Below are positions 26,434 through 34,923 of a stretch of DNA of 58,267 nucleotides, piece after piece; position 1 is the first letter of the stretch, and every line of letters begins with the position of its first letter. The stretch comes from Verrucomicrobiota bacterium (GTDB lineage: Bacteria; Verrucomicrobiota; Verrucomicrobiia; Palsa-1439), in NCBI GenBank assembly GCA_003164675.1, contig PLTX01000087.1, positions 5,342 to 63,608 of the forward strand, read 5' to 3'. A model generated the notes under the pieces. It was not told the DNA's origin. It was given only the letters and a program-made list of their open reading frames with translations, and did not search any database. The position numbers and the translations under genes are program-made.

Positions 26434-26912
26434 TAGTCGAAGTGACCGTCGGTCATTTCCTCTTTTGGAGTGCGGCGACTTGTCGCCGCTTTGTCTTCGT
26501 CCGCTGTAGCCGCATACCGTGTACGCGGACCAGCCGTATCCCTTCTCCAGTTCGTCATCCCGAGCGCATCGAGGGGTCTCTGTCGTTTCCGTCTATCCCT
26601 CTATTTCAAAGAACAACCAAACCGCCCCGACTATACACAACAGGATATATACTGTCAAATTATTTCTCCATGGCGGATACCCGTTCATCCCGAGCCGCGA
26701 GGGGCCCCTAATCCGGCGCTTCCTCCCATGCCCGCATAGCGTCCGAAGCCGAGTCGGACGGAGCCGAAACGAAGTGGAGACGCCGCTGTCGTCTGCGGCA
26801 AACGCGCCGAATCTTTGCCGACGGCTCAATCCACAGTGGATTGCCCGCCTACAACGGGGCAGCCGGCCCGGTTTGCCCCGATCCTGAGGTCGGGGCGGTC
26901 GTGCTCCCGCCG

Positions 26913-26994
26913 TCTCCTCGCCCCTTGGGGGGAATCGAGTCAGACGAGAAGCCGCTGGCAGTGCTGAGGCGGCAAAGGATCAAGGTGAGGGGTG
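26913..26994 (+). repeat. Split copy of a dispersed GGTGAGGGG repeat
   Basis: CTCGCCCCTTGGGG at 26918-26931 and GGCAAAGGATCAAGGTGAGG at 26971-26990 are two halves of a repeat that is contiguous at 29530-29563. Here they are separated by about 40 bp of other sequence. Confidence 0.5.
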
Positions 26995-27304
26995 CGCCCG
27001 CCGCCCCCCTTGAGCGCTTGCCCGCCGGTGGCGGATTGCACGTTGAGCGTTGCATCTGTACTCGCCCCCCACACCGGGCCCTGCCCCGAATCCCTTTCGG
27101 GGTTGCTTGCCAAATCATGGCCTGACGCCTCTCGCGCTTAAGCCTGAGTTGACTTTGCGCGCCGTGCGTCTATGTTAAGCAAGGCGTTCGGTCGTTGGGG
27201 GAGTTGCCGAAAACAGGCGGTTTTTGGGTCGTTTCAGGTTGTGACTTCTGCAATATCCCCCGTAGAGAAGGCTGGCACTGAACTTGCATATTTTGAAAGG
27301 CGTC

Positions 27305-28453
27305 ATGAATGAAATTTTCAATATCCGACTCGCCGGAAAATCCTGCCGGCGCCTCGGTTCCATTGGTCTTTCCCTGTTGGCGGTGATCTCGCTGTCAACA
27401 CGTTGCCGCGCGGCGGCCCTCGCATTGGCGACTCCGACGCCGAACGCCGTGGTCGCGCTGTCTCCCGCCACGTCCATTTCCAGCACGTCCTCCACGAAAC
27501 CGGCGTCCACAATTGCCCCGGCAAATTACACCGAATGCCTCGCGCTGTTGCGGGGAACCGACCGGGTCAGCCCCGTCCTTGTCGAAGCCGTCGCTCAACT
27601 GTTGAACCATCCCGAAGACGCTTCGCAGGCTGTCCCCCAGAGGCCGCCATCGCTCATGGCCGTAACGTACCGCGAGAACGCGGGACAGGTGCGCGACATC
27701 GTCGTCCAGGCGTACTACGATCCGCTTGGCGGTGATGCCAGCGTTTTGAATGCCGACGGTTATGTCCGTGCCCGGTTGGGAGGCGAATTGTCCAGCTCCG
27801 CAAACCAGTTTCTTGGTTTGATGTACCAGCAGGTCGTATACTTCGGGCCCAAAGACCAGGTGGGACGCGAACAGCGCGCTTTTCAGGCCGCCCTCAACGG
27901 CGACATGACATTGCTGCGGGAGCAAACGGTCGATCCGTTGCGTCTCCTTGTCGTGATGCCTCACGGCGGCACGTTTCTCCCGTCGAGCCTTCGGTCACGC
28001 GTCCGCGGCCTGGTTCTGGACGCCAAACTCGAGTTTGGAACCTGGAGCGGTCAGATCGGAATGGTGACCAGTGATGGTGAGACCGCCGAGCAGGTTGCCA
28101 CCATCGTGTCCGCTTGGCGCGATATGGCTGTGTCACTGGCCGATACGTTCGCCAGCCACAGTTCCGGGAAACAACTTCGTCAGGCCCTCCAATCGAGCAC
28201 CGTCCAGGTCGTGGCCAATCGCGTGTTGGCCTCCGCCTCGGTCGACTCGCGCACCGTCGTTCGCGCCTCGAAGGAAATCACCGGCCACGGCGCCGGCTGT
28301 CCGCCGGGCGGCGTCTGTAATGCGGACACAGTGGCGATTTGCCACACGATCAATAGTGCGCACCAGCAGACTTTGTGTGTCGCCCCGTCGGCGGTCGCAG
28401 CCCGCTTGGCGGCGGGCGACCGTTGCGGTCCGTGCGAGGGTAACGGCCCGTAA
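27305..28453 (+). CDS. Exported paralogue of the motor-operon anchored protein, with Cys-rich tail
   Basis: Start at 27305 (MNEIFNIRLAGKSC), fixed by GAAAGG upstream. A hydrophobic segment at about 21-38 serves as signal or anchor. The 382-residue protein aligns by eye with the anchored protein at 21701-22726: MAVTYR..GQVRD against MLVTYR..GELRD, ALNGDMTLLR against VLNNRYDTVQ, and a PLRLLVVMP segment against PVSFIAVIP. It adds a C-terminal module of about 50 residues with VAICHTINSA, AVAARLAAGDRCGPC and four or more Cys, resembling a short tail seen on other secreted bacterial proteins. A HEAT-repeat gene follows, as in the motor operon. Confidence 0.72.
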   Translation: MNEIFNIRLAGKSCRRLGSIGLSLLAVISLSTRCRAAALALATPTPNAVVALSPATSISSTSSTKPASTIAPANYTECLALLRGTDRVSPVLVEAVAQLLNHPEDASQAVPQRPPSLMAVTYRENAGQVRDIVVQAYYDPLGGDASVLNADGYVRARLGGELSSSANQFLGLMYQQVVYFGPKDQVGREQRAFQAALNGDMTLLREQTVDPLRLLVVMPHGGTFLPSSLRSRVRGLVLDAKLEFGTWSGQIGMVTSDGETAEQVATIVSAWRDMAVSLADTFASHSSGKQLRQALQSSTVQVVANRVLASASVDSRTVVRASKEITGHGAGCPPGGVCNADTVAICHTINSAHQQTLCVAPSAVAARLAAGDRCGPCEGNGP

Positions 28454-28479
28454 ATGCTCTTCGTTGCGGGGGGAAAGCG

Positions 28480-29523
28480 GTGATTCCGAAAGCACGGTGG
28501 TACCGGTCTTTTGCGTCCGTTGTTATTGGGTTCCTCTGTGGAGCCTCGCTGGGAATTTTCCACCTCGGCGCGGCGGAAACCGATTCATCCAACCAACAAC
28601 TGGAACGGCTCGCCCACTGGCTCAAATCCCCTGACGAAAGCGCCCGCGAAGACGCTGTCCAGGAACTGGCGACCAGACACGACGCTGCGGCTGTCACACT
28701 GATGCTCCAGGGCCTCCAGGACACCAATGCTGCCGTCCGTGCGGCCACGGCTTGGAGCCTGTGCCTTTCCCCATCGAACCCGGATACGATCACCGCCCTG
28801 CGCAAAGTGCTGGCTGATGACAACGACCGTGTGCGCGCTTCGGCGATATGGACGCTCAGTCACATCGGCGGCAAGGCGGTGCTCCCGGACGTCGCGCGCC
28901 TGGCCACCAACGACGCCTCCGGCATCGTGCGTTTTCGCGCGGTGTGGGGCCTGGCATTTATTCGCGACAAATCCGCGTTGCCGGTCGCCATCAATGCCCT
29001 CGGCGATTACAACAACTCCGTTCGCGAACGTTCCGCGTTGCTGGCGCTCGACGTTCTGGCCGACAAATCCGTCGTCCCGCTCTTGCTCGCGCAGCGCCGC
29101 AACGTCCTGCCCGCCACGCGCCGCATTGTGATGTATCTCCTGGCCAAATATGGCGATGCTTCTGTCGTTCCGGCGCTGACCGATGGCCTGAAGGACCCGG
29201 ACGCGCTGGTCCGTGGCGAAGCCGCCATTTCCCTCGGAAAACTTCGAGCCCGAAAAGCGCTGGGCGCGTTGCAGCCGGCCCTGCGGGATCCCGACGATCA
29301 TGTCCGCGGTTCGGCGGCGTATGGAGTCGGATTGATGGGCGACCCGGCCGGCGTGGCGCTCCTGCGTCCGCTGCTGAAGGACGACAGCGCCTTCGTGCGC
29401 GCCGTGGCGGCCGATTCCTTGCAGATGCTCGGTGACAGTACCGCCAAACCGCCCGAAGGCTTCAAGTCCTCGGAGCTGTTCACGTTCCCCATCTTCAGCC
29501 CCGAGCAGAAAGACCTCTACTAA
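28480..29523 (+). CDS. Secreted HEAT-repeat protein 2
   Basis: A 347-residue protein with a GTG start and a good GGGGGAAAG ribosome site, 26 bp after the preceding gene. A signal peptide runs to about residue 33 (HLGAAET). Nearly all of the rest is HEAT/PBS-lyase repeats of about 31 residues (DDNDRVRASAIWTLSHIG, DPDALVRGEAAISLGKL, DPDDHVRGSAAYGVGLMG). It is the counterpart of the larger HEAT protein at 22763. Confidence 0.85.
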   Translation: MIPKARWYRSFASVVIGFLCGASLGIFHLGAAETDSSNQQLERLAHWLKSPDESAREDAVQELATRHDAAAVTLMLQGLQDTNAAVRAATAWSLCLSPSNPDTITALRKVLADDNDRVRASAIWTLSHIGGKAVLPDVARLATNDASGIVRFRAVWGLAFIRDKSALPVAINALGDYNNSVRERSALLALDVLADKSVVPLLLAQRRNVLPATRRIVMYLLAKYGDASVVPALTDGLKDPDALVRGEAAISLGKLRARKALGALQPALRDPDDHVRGSAAYGVGLMGDPAGVALLRPLLKDDSAFVRAVAADSLQMLGDSTAKPPEGFKSSELFTFPIFSPEQKDLY

Positions 29524-29529
29524 CTGTTT

Positions 29530-29563
29530 CCTCGCCCTTGGGGAGAGGATCAAGGTGAGGGGG
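29530..29563 (+). repeat. Dispersed GGTGAGGGG repeat, intact copy
   Basis: CCTCGCCCTTGGGGAGAGG followed by ATCAAGGTGAGGGGG, directly after the HEAT gene. Related copies lie at 26913-26994, 33839-33863 (inverted) and 33934-33970. Possibly a REP-like element acting as transcript 3' end. Confidence 0.5.
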
Positions 29564-29581
29564 TTGCCGCAGTTGTGCCGT

Positions 29582-30367
29582 TCACGTTCGCGCCGACGGA
29601 CAAATCCCATTCGGCGAGGTCCGCGCGAATTCGATGAACTCCCGCGTTTCGGGCGTGGTGAACGCTCCGTCCCGTGACGCTTCCGCCAACGCCTGCGTGC
29701 CGTTCATCCCGGAACGGTAGAACATCTGGAAGACCTTTTTCAATTCACCCAGCGCCTCACGCGAAATCTTGGCCCGCCTCAGGCCCACCAGATTCAGCGA
29801 GTGGATCTCGTTGCGCTCCGCCTCCAGCGTGAACGGCGGTATGTCCATCGACACGCGCGCGTTGCCCGAAATCATCGCCAGCCGTCCCACGCGGATGAAT
29901 TGGTGAATCACCGCGCCGCCTGAGACGAACGCGCGGTCGCCCACATGCACGTGGCCCGCCAACAGCACGGAATTGACGATGATCACGTGATTGCCGATCG
30001 CGCAGTTGTGCCCGACGTGCGCCGCCGCCATGAAATAACACTCGTTGCCAATGATCGTCGCGCTCTCGGGCTCCGTCCCGCGATGCACCGTGCAATACTC
30101 GCGAAAGATATTGTGGTCGCCGATCTTCAAATAGCTGCGGCACGTGCGGTCGAACTTCAAGTCCTGCGGCTCATGCCCGATCACCGCGCCCATGTGGATT
30201 TCGTTGTCGCGTCCGATCTCCGTGTGGCCCGTCAGATACGCGTTCGCCCAAATCCGTGTCCCCGCGCCAACTTTGACATGCTCTTCGATGACCACGTTCG
30301 GCCCCACATCGACGGTTGAATCGAGTTGCGCTTTCGGACTGATAATCGCTGTCGGATGTATCGCCAT
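29582..30367 (-). CDS. lpxA: UDP-N-acetylglucosamine acyltransferase
   Basis: Start at 30367 (MAIHPTAIISPKAQLD), giving 261 residues, close to E. coli LpxA (262). Left-handed beta-helix hexapeptide repeats occupy about 1-180. The catalytic His is H120 in AAAHVGHNCAIGNH. The C-terminal helical part has SLNLVGLRRAKISREAL. It transfers the hydroxyacyl chain to UDP-GlcNAc in the first step of lipid A synthesis. It is encoded alone, without lpxD, fabZ or lpxB. Confidence 0.95.
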   Translation of the reverse strand: MAIHPTAIISPKAQLDSTVDVGPNVVIEEHVKVGAGTRIWANAYLTGHTEIGRDNEIHMGAVIGHEPQDLKFDRTCRSYLKIGDHNIFREYCTVHRGTEPESATIIGNECYFMAAAHVGHNCAIGNHVIIVNSVLLAGHVHVGDRAFVSGGAVIHQFIRVGRLAMISGNARVSMDIPPFTLEAERNEIHSLNLVGLRRAKISREALGELKKVFQMFYRSGMNGTQALAEASRDGAFTTPETREFIEFARTSPNGICPSART

Positions 30368-30561
30368 GCCGCGACTATACCAAACCCTGTGGCGGCGGTC
30401 TACTTGCCCTGAGCCTGGTCGAAGAGCGACCGCCAAATACCCCCCCGTTGGAGGGCGAGGCTCCTGCCGAGCCGCTGCCGTCCGCGTCACATCGAATCCG
30501 ACCGCCAAACCTCGTGGCAATCGTTGTGGAAAGCGATTCAGCCGCAAGCTGTGGTCCGAGT
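30368..30561. other. Intergenic region with REP-like sequence
   Basis: GGAGGGCGAGGCTCCTGCCG (about 30450-30469) recurs near 45137-45187, where a CCCCGAT...ATCGGGG hairpin splits it. No gene is seen. Confidence 0.45.
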
Positions 30562-31755
30562 TCAGACCTTCTTGACCGATGACAGAACTTTGTAGCCGTG
30601 CTCCTCGCATTCTACGCGGAAACCGCCAAAATAATCTCGGATCGTATTCTCGTACGGCAGGCGAACGTTCGCCACAAGGTAGAACCGCCCACCGGGCTTC
30701 AATACCTCCCCGGCATCCTCGATAAACTGGTTGGCGATGTCGAACTCCGCGCGTCGTCCCACGTGAAACGGCGGGTTGGTGACCACGACGTCGAAGGACG
30801 ACGTCTTCACCGCACTTCCCGCGTCATTGGGCAGTACCGTGCAATTGGTCAGCGCATTGGCCTCGACAGATCGCGTTGCTGACCGAATGGCTTCGGCATC
30901 GCTGTCGAGCAGGACCACGTTTCCTCGCGCCGCCATCTTCGCGGCCATGAGTCCAAGGATTCCATTGCCACACCCGAGATCCACCACGGAGTCATCTGGG
31001 TTGATTCGCATTCGTTCCGCCAACAGCCGCGTGCCTTCGTCGAGCCGATCCCAGGCGAATACTCCGGGACGGGAATAAGCCGCCACGGAATTTCCACCGA
31101 TCTCCGCGGAAAGTTCCAGAAACGCCTCATGGTCAAGCCACTTGACGTTAAGAGCGCCGGAATCAACGGGCGACGAAGTCTTCTTCTCCGACCGGGCAAT
31201 TCGATGTCCGCCTCCGTACCCAATGATCGTTACATTGCCGAAAAGCTGCCCCATCAGGTCGATCGCCGGCTTGATCCCTTCCCGATTGGCGCCCGCCACG
31301 TAACAAGCCCCGCCAACCCGCAGCGCGTGGAATCCGTCCCACAGCAACTGCAAGAGGGGAAGACGTCCCTTGGGCAGCCGGATCGCGACGCAATCCACCG
31401 GCTCAGGCGACGAGAGGCCGCACAAGCCATGGGAGAAATGCGCCTCAACGTTCTTCAACTGATTGGCCTCAACCGTCCGGCGGGCAGCCAACACATTCAC
31501 CAGATTCCGGTCAGTCATGATGACCGTGACATCGCTGGCGGTCATCGCCAGCGCCGCGCCCGCCAATCCGGCCCCGGCGTTCAAGTGTAGCACGGTTGAG
31601 TCTTCCGTGATGTCGATGTGCTCCGCCAGCAACATCAAGGCAGGATCGGGAGCGTCTGAACAAGACGCCCCCGGCTTCGAGACGAGCTTCACCACGCGCT
31701 GACGCACCGGTACGTCAACCTGTCTCCACGAATAATACTGTGAATCTTCCTTCAA
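30562..31755 (-). CDS. RsmC/RlmG-like class I SAM methyltransferase
   Basis: A 397-residue protein with two Rossmann-like halves, as in RsmC and RlmG. The C-terminal half is catalytic: DLGCGNGILGL (259-269) binds SAM and VVVTNPPFHVG (323-333) carries the NPPF motif of N-methyltransferases, so 16S or 23S rRNA guanine N2 is the likely substrate. The N-terminal half keeps a degenerate fold (LHLNAGAGLAGAALA). Which rRNA site is modified cannot be told from sequence. It lies 119 bp downstream of the sulfur-carrier fusion gene. Confidence 0.82.
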   Translation of the reverse strand: MKEDSQYYSWRQVDVPVRQRVVKLVSKPGASCSDAPDPALMLLAEHIDITEDSTVLHLNAGAGLAGAALAMTASDVTVIMTDRNLVNVLAARRTVEANQLKNVEAHFSHGLCGLSSPEPVDCVAIRLPKGRLPLLQLLWDGFHALRVGGACYVAGANREGIKPAIDLMGQLFGNVTIIGYGGGHRIARSEKKTSSPVDSGALNVKWLDHEAFLELSAEIGGNSVAAYSRPGVFAWDRLDEGTRLLAERMRINPDDSVVDLGCGNGILGLMAAKMAARGNVVLLDSDAEAIRSATRSVEANALTNCTVLPNDAGSAVKTSSFDVVVTNPPFHVGRRAEFDIANQFIEDAGEVLKPGGRFYLVANVRLPYENTIRDYFGGFRVECEEHGYKVLSSVKKV

Positions 31756-31874
31756 TCGCCCGCCTTGTCCTATTATCGCAGGCGGTCAAGACGGTTGTGA
31801 AGTCAGAATTGGCGGGGAAGCGCGGATGCTTTGTTCGACCTGAGTGGAACGTTTGGCGCCGGGAATGCCGCGGC

Positions 31875-33362
31875 TCAGTATTGCGGCACGTTCGGGTCAA
31901 TCCGCTCGGCCCACGCGTTGATGCCGCCGGCGACGTTCTTGAGTTTACCGTAGCCTTGGGCGCGCAGGAATTTCAGTGCGCGACCGCTGCGGCCGCCGGA
32001 TTTGCAATGCAGGACGATGAGCTTGTCCTTGGGCAGTTCCTGAAAACGCTGCGGCAATTCGGGCAACGGGAGCTTCACCGAACCATCGATGGTGCAGATG
32101 GCGAACTCGTCGGGATTGCGGACGTCGACGAGGACGAAATCTTCCTTGCGGTCGCGCATCTTCTTGAGCGTCTCGACGCTGATATCATCGGGGCCGAGTT
32201 CTTTGCCTTTCGTTTCCACAATGGAATCTCCTGATGAACCGCCGTCCTCGCCGCGGCCAATGCCGCAGAATTCGAGGTAATCGATCAGCTTTGTCACCGT
32301 CGGGTTCTTGCCGCACACGGGACAATTCGGGTCGCGCGGGATTTTGTACTCGCGAAAACTCATATCCATCGCGTCGAACCGCAGCAACCGCCCCATCAGC
32401 GGTTTGCCCTTGCCGATGATGAGTTTGACCGCTTCGTTGGCCTGAATGTTGCCGATGATGCCGCAAATGACGCCGAGCACGCCGCCTTCCGCGCAGCTCG
32501 GCACGAGGCCGGGCGGAGGAGGCTCGGGATACCAGCAGCGGTAGCACGGCCCGCCGAGATGCGGCGCGAACACACTGGCCATGCCTTCCCAGCGGAAGAT
32601 CGAGCCGTACACGTTCGGTTTCTTGAGCATCACGCAGGCGTCATTGACCAGGTATCGCGTCGGGAAATTATCTGTGCCGTCAATAACCAGATCGTAGTCC
32701 TTGATAATGTCGAGCGCGTTGTCGCTCGTGATCTTGACGGGGTGGGGGATGAAATTCAGGTTCGGGTTGATCGCCTTGAGTTTTTCCTCGGCGCTCTTGA
32801 GTTTGTGTTTGCCCACGTCGCCCGTGAAATGGATGATCTGGCGCTGCAGATTGCTGAAATCGACCGTGTCGAACTCGACCATGCCGATCGTGCCCACGCC
32901 CGCCGCCGTGAGATACAGCGCATTGGGAGAGCCGAGGCCGCCCGAGCCAATGAGCAGCACCTTCGCCGCCTTGAGACGTTCCTGACCTTCCATGCCGACT
33001 TCCGGCAGAATCAGGTGCCGCGAATACCGCTTGATCTCTTCATTGGTCAGCTTCACGCGGTCTTTGATGATCGGATCGAGTTTGGCGAGGTTGCCGCCCG
33101 CAATCGACGGCACGATGGAGATTTCGTCGCCTTCGTTGACTTGCGCGTCGTCGCCCTTGGCGCGGATGTCTTCGTCATTGACATACACCCGCACGAAATT
33201 ACGGAGTTTGCCGTCCTCGCCGTACAAATGCGGACGCAATTGCGCGTGCTCGGTCGTCAGGTTGCCCAGCACTTCGCTGATTGTTTCGCCGGGCACCTCG
33301 ACCATCGCCTGCCCATCGGCAAAGCGGCGCAACGCCGTTGGTATCGTGACTCTAATCGCCAT
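31875..33362 (-). CDS. Fusion of sulfur-carrier protein, MoeB/ThiF adenylyltransferase and rhodanese
   Basis: Start at 33362 (MAIRVTIPTAL) behind GGAGA, giving 495 residues. Residues 1-90 are a ThiS/MoaD/CysO-type ubiquitin-like domain ending ISIVPSIAGG, where the carrier normally terminates. Residues 91-350 are a MoeB/ThiF E1-like enzyme with RYSRHLILPEVG, GSGGLGSPN (139-147), NLQRQIIHFTGD and zinc pairs CYRCW and CPVCG. Residues about 395-495 are a rhodanese with HCKSGGRSG (Cys453). The enzyme would adenylate and then thiocarboxylate a carrier's C-terminal Gly. The carrier Gly-Gly is internal here, so either the fusion is cleaved or another free carrier is the substrate. It is the last gene of the sulfur operon. 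Confidence 0.88.
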   Translation of the reverse strand: MAIRVTIPTALRRFADGQAMVEVPGETISEVLGNLTTEHAQLRPHLYGEDGKLRNFVRVYVNDEDIRAKGDDAQVNEGDEISIVPSIAGGNLAKLDPIIKDRVKLTNEEIKRYSRHLILPEVGMEGQERLKAAKVLLIGSGGLGSPNALYLTAAGVGTIGMVEFDTVDFSNLQRQIIHFTGDVGKHKLKSAEEKLKAINPNLNFIPHPVKITSDNALDIIKDYDLVIDGTDNFPTRYLVNDACVMLKKPNVYGSIFRWEGMASVFAPHLGGPCYRCWYPEPPPPGLVPSCAEGGVLGVICGIIGNIQANEAVKLIIGKGKPLMGRLLRFDAMDMSFREYKIPRDPNCPVCGKNPTVTKLIDYLEFCGIGRGEDGGSSGDSIVETKGKELGPDDISVETLKKMRDRKEDFVLVDVRNPDEFAICTIDGSVKLPLPELPQRFQELPKDKLIVLHCKSGGRSGRALKFLRAQGYGKLKNVAGGINAWAERIDPNVPQY

Positions 33363-33411
33363 CGTGTTCTCCTGAATCAAATCTGCGGCTCGCGGTGGAT
33401 AGTCTATCGCA

Positions 33412-33819
33412 TTACTCGGAAATTTCAACCGCCTCCTGGTCAAACGCCGAACGATCATCCCGCAACCGCCAGGAATTGGATTCGACGGCCTTGCCTTGGA
33501 CCACCGAGACGATCAGGTGCGAGAAATTCGGCCACGCATGATCGAGGTCGAACTGCGACGGGCGCGCCGCGACATCCGGGTGCGAATGATAAATCCCGAG
33601 TACGTCCATCCCGCGCTTGTCGGCGTCGCGCTCGATTTTCATGTAGGCCAGCGGATCGATCAGGTAACGGTTGCGCGCGCTGTCGGTGCGCTTGTTGTCG
33701 GCCGACACGATCTCCGTAATCACACCGCCTTTGCCCAACATCACGCCGCACGCCTCGTTCGGGTATCCCGATTCGAGGTGACGATGGATTTGATGCAAGA
33801 GTTGTTGAGAGAGTTTCAT
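33412..33819 (-). CDS. JAMM/Mov34 metalloprotease (Mec-like)
   Basis: A 135-residue JAB1/MPN domain protein with the full JAMM site: Glu22 (NEACGVM), H78 and H80 in YHSHP, S88 and D91 in PSQFD. In Mycobacterium, Mec+ removes newly made cysteine from the C-terminus of CysO. Its place between cysM and a CysO-MoeB-rhodanese fusion supports that role. It might also cut the fused carrier free (inference). Confidence 0.88.
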   Translation of the reverse strand: MKLSQQLLHQIHRHLESGYPNEACGVMLGKGGVITEIVSADNKRTDSARNRYLIDPLAYMKIERDADKRGMDVLGIYHSHPDVAARPSQFDLDHAWPNFSHLIVSVVQGKAVESNSWRLRDDRSAFDQEAVEISE

Positions 33820-33838
33820 GCGGAGTGGACGCCTCCTG

Positions 33839-33970
33839 CCCCCTCACCTTGATCCTTTGCCGCAAACGACAGCGGCGTCTCGCAGACTCGGCTCCCCCCG
33901 GAGGAGAGAGGAAACTTCCGTATGCTCGCCGGTCCCCTCTCTCCTTGGGGGAGAGGGTTAGGGTGAGGGG
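33839..33970. repeat. Inverted pair of dispersed repeats between cysM and the JAMM gene
   Basis: CCCCCTCACCTTGATCCTTT (33839-33858) and CTTGGGGGAGAGGG...GGTGAGGGG (33945-33970) form opposite-facing copies of the repeat at 29530. Between them, CGGCGTCTCGCAGACTCGGC (33873-33892) matches the REP-like unit at 17203. It splits the sulfur operon by about 165 bp. Confidence 0.5.
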
Positions 33971-33985
33971 ACTGACTGTACCCGT

Positions 33986-34921
33986 TCATGTCGCCTCCCA
34001 GAACTTCTCACTTTGGTAGCGCGCGCCGGCATCGGGGCAGATGGCCACGATAACGCCTTGCCGAATGGCGGCGGCGACCATGAGCGCGGCGCAAATCGCG
34101 GCGCCCGCGCTGACACCGACGTGCAAGCCTTCCTCCCGCGTCATGCGCCGTGCCATTTGCTGCGCGGCTTCGGTTGAGATTCCAACAACCTGGTCCGGAA
34201 CCTTCGCGTCGTACAACGCCGGGACATGCGATGCCGTTTCCATGTGCTTGAGCCCTTCCAAGCCGTGAAACGGTCCGTCGGGTTGGATAGCGACGAGCCT
34301 GATGTCGGGGTTGAATTCGCGGAGTCGTTTGCCCGCGCCCATCAACGTGCCGCTCGTGCCGAGCCCGGCGAGGAAATGCGTGATCTTGCCTTCGGTCTGC
34401 TGGATGATCTCGGGCCCCGTGGTTTCATAATGCGCGCGCGGGTTTTCAGGATTGCCGTATTGGTCGGGGTAAAAATACAGGTCGGGCTGCTCCTTGTGTA
34501 ATCGCTGTGCGGCATGGAACGCGCCATCGCTGCCTTCCGCCGGGTCGGTGAGAACCACTTCCGCGCCGTACGCCTTCAGGAGCTTCTTGCGCTCGGCGCT
34601 GGCATTCGCCGGCATCAGCAGCTTGCAGCGGTAGCCGCGCCGCGCGGCGATCATGGCATAGGCAATGCCCGTATTGCCGCTGGTGGCGTCGAGGACCATC
34701 TTGCCGAGCCCAAGCTCGCCCGACACTTCCGCGGCGCGAATCATGCGGTACGCGGGCCGGTCCTTCACGGAACCGCCGGGATTATACCATTCGGCCTTCG
34801 CGAGGATGCGAACGCGCGGGAATTCGCGCCCGATGCGCAGCAGGGGAATCAGTGGCGTGTTGCCAATCGTCCGCAACAACGCGTCGGAATCTGCGGAGGG
34901 CAGCAGGGAAGATTCGCCCAT
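33986..34921 (-). CDS. cysM: Cysteine synthase, CysM type
   Basis: A 311-residue fold-type II PLP enzyme. K53 in YNPGGSVKDRPAY is the Schiff-base Lys, TSGNTGIA binds the substrate carboxylate, and GLGTSGTLMGAGKRLRE binds the PLP phosphate. In Mycobacterium the CysM enzyme uses O-phosphoserine and the thiocarboxylated CysO carrier instead of sulfide; the neighbouring JAMM and carrier-fusion genes suggest the same here. It starts 2 bp after the stop of the sulfurtransferase gene. Confidence 0.9.
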   Translation of the reverse strand: MGESSLLPSADSDALLRTIGNTPLIPLLRIGREFPRVRILAKAEWYNPGGSVKDRPAYRMIRAAEVSGELGLGKMVLDATSGNTGIAYAMIAARRGYRCKLLMPANASAERKKLLKAYGAEVVLTDPAEGSDGAFHAAQRLHKEQPDLYFYPDQYGNPENPRAHYETTGPEIIQQTEGKITHFLAGLGTSGTLMGAGKRLREFNPDIRLVAIQPDGPFHGLEGLKHMETASHVPALYDAKVPDQVVGISTEAAQQMARRMTREEGLHVGVSAGAAICAALMVAAAIRQGVIVAICPDAGARYQSEKFWEAT

Positions 34922-34923
34922 CG

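Larger units (their letters stand above)
26186..27304. other. Long non-coding stretch rich in REP-like hairpins
   Basis: About 1.1 kb with no convincing gene; the open frames show no recognisable protein. It holds a run of GTAG-led hairpins (26337-26530), CCCCGA/TCGGGG-type hairpins (near 26878) and a repeat shared with 29530 and 33839. Immediately before the next gene, GAAAGG gives a ribosome site. Confidence 0.55.

Noticed and set aside
26186-27304. A CRISPR array or small-gene cluster in the repeat-rich intergenic region
   Set aside because: The repeats are single hairpin units of different sequence with irregular spacing. There is no regularly spaced identical repeat and no cas gene.
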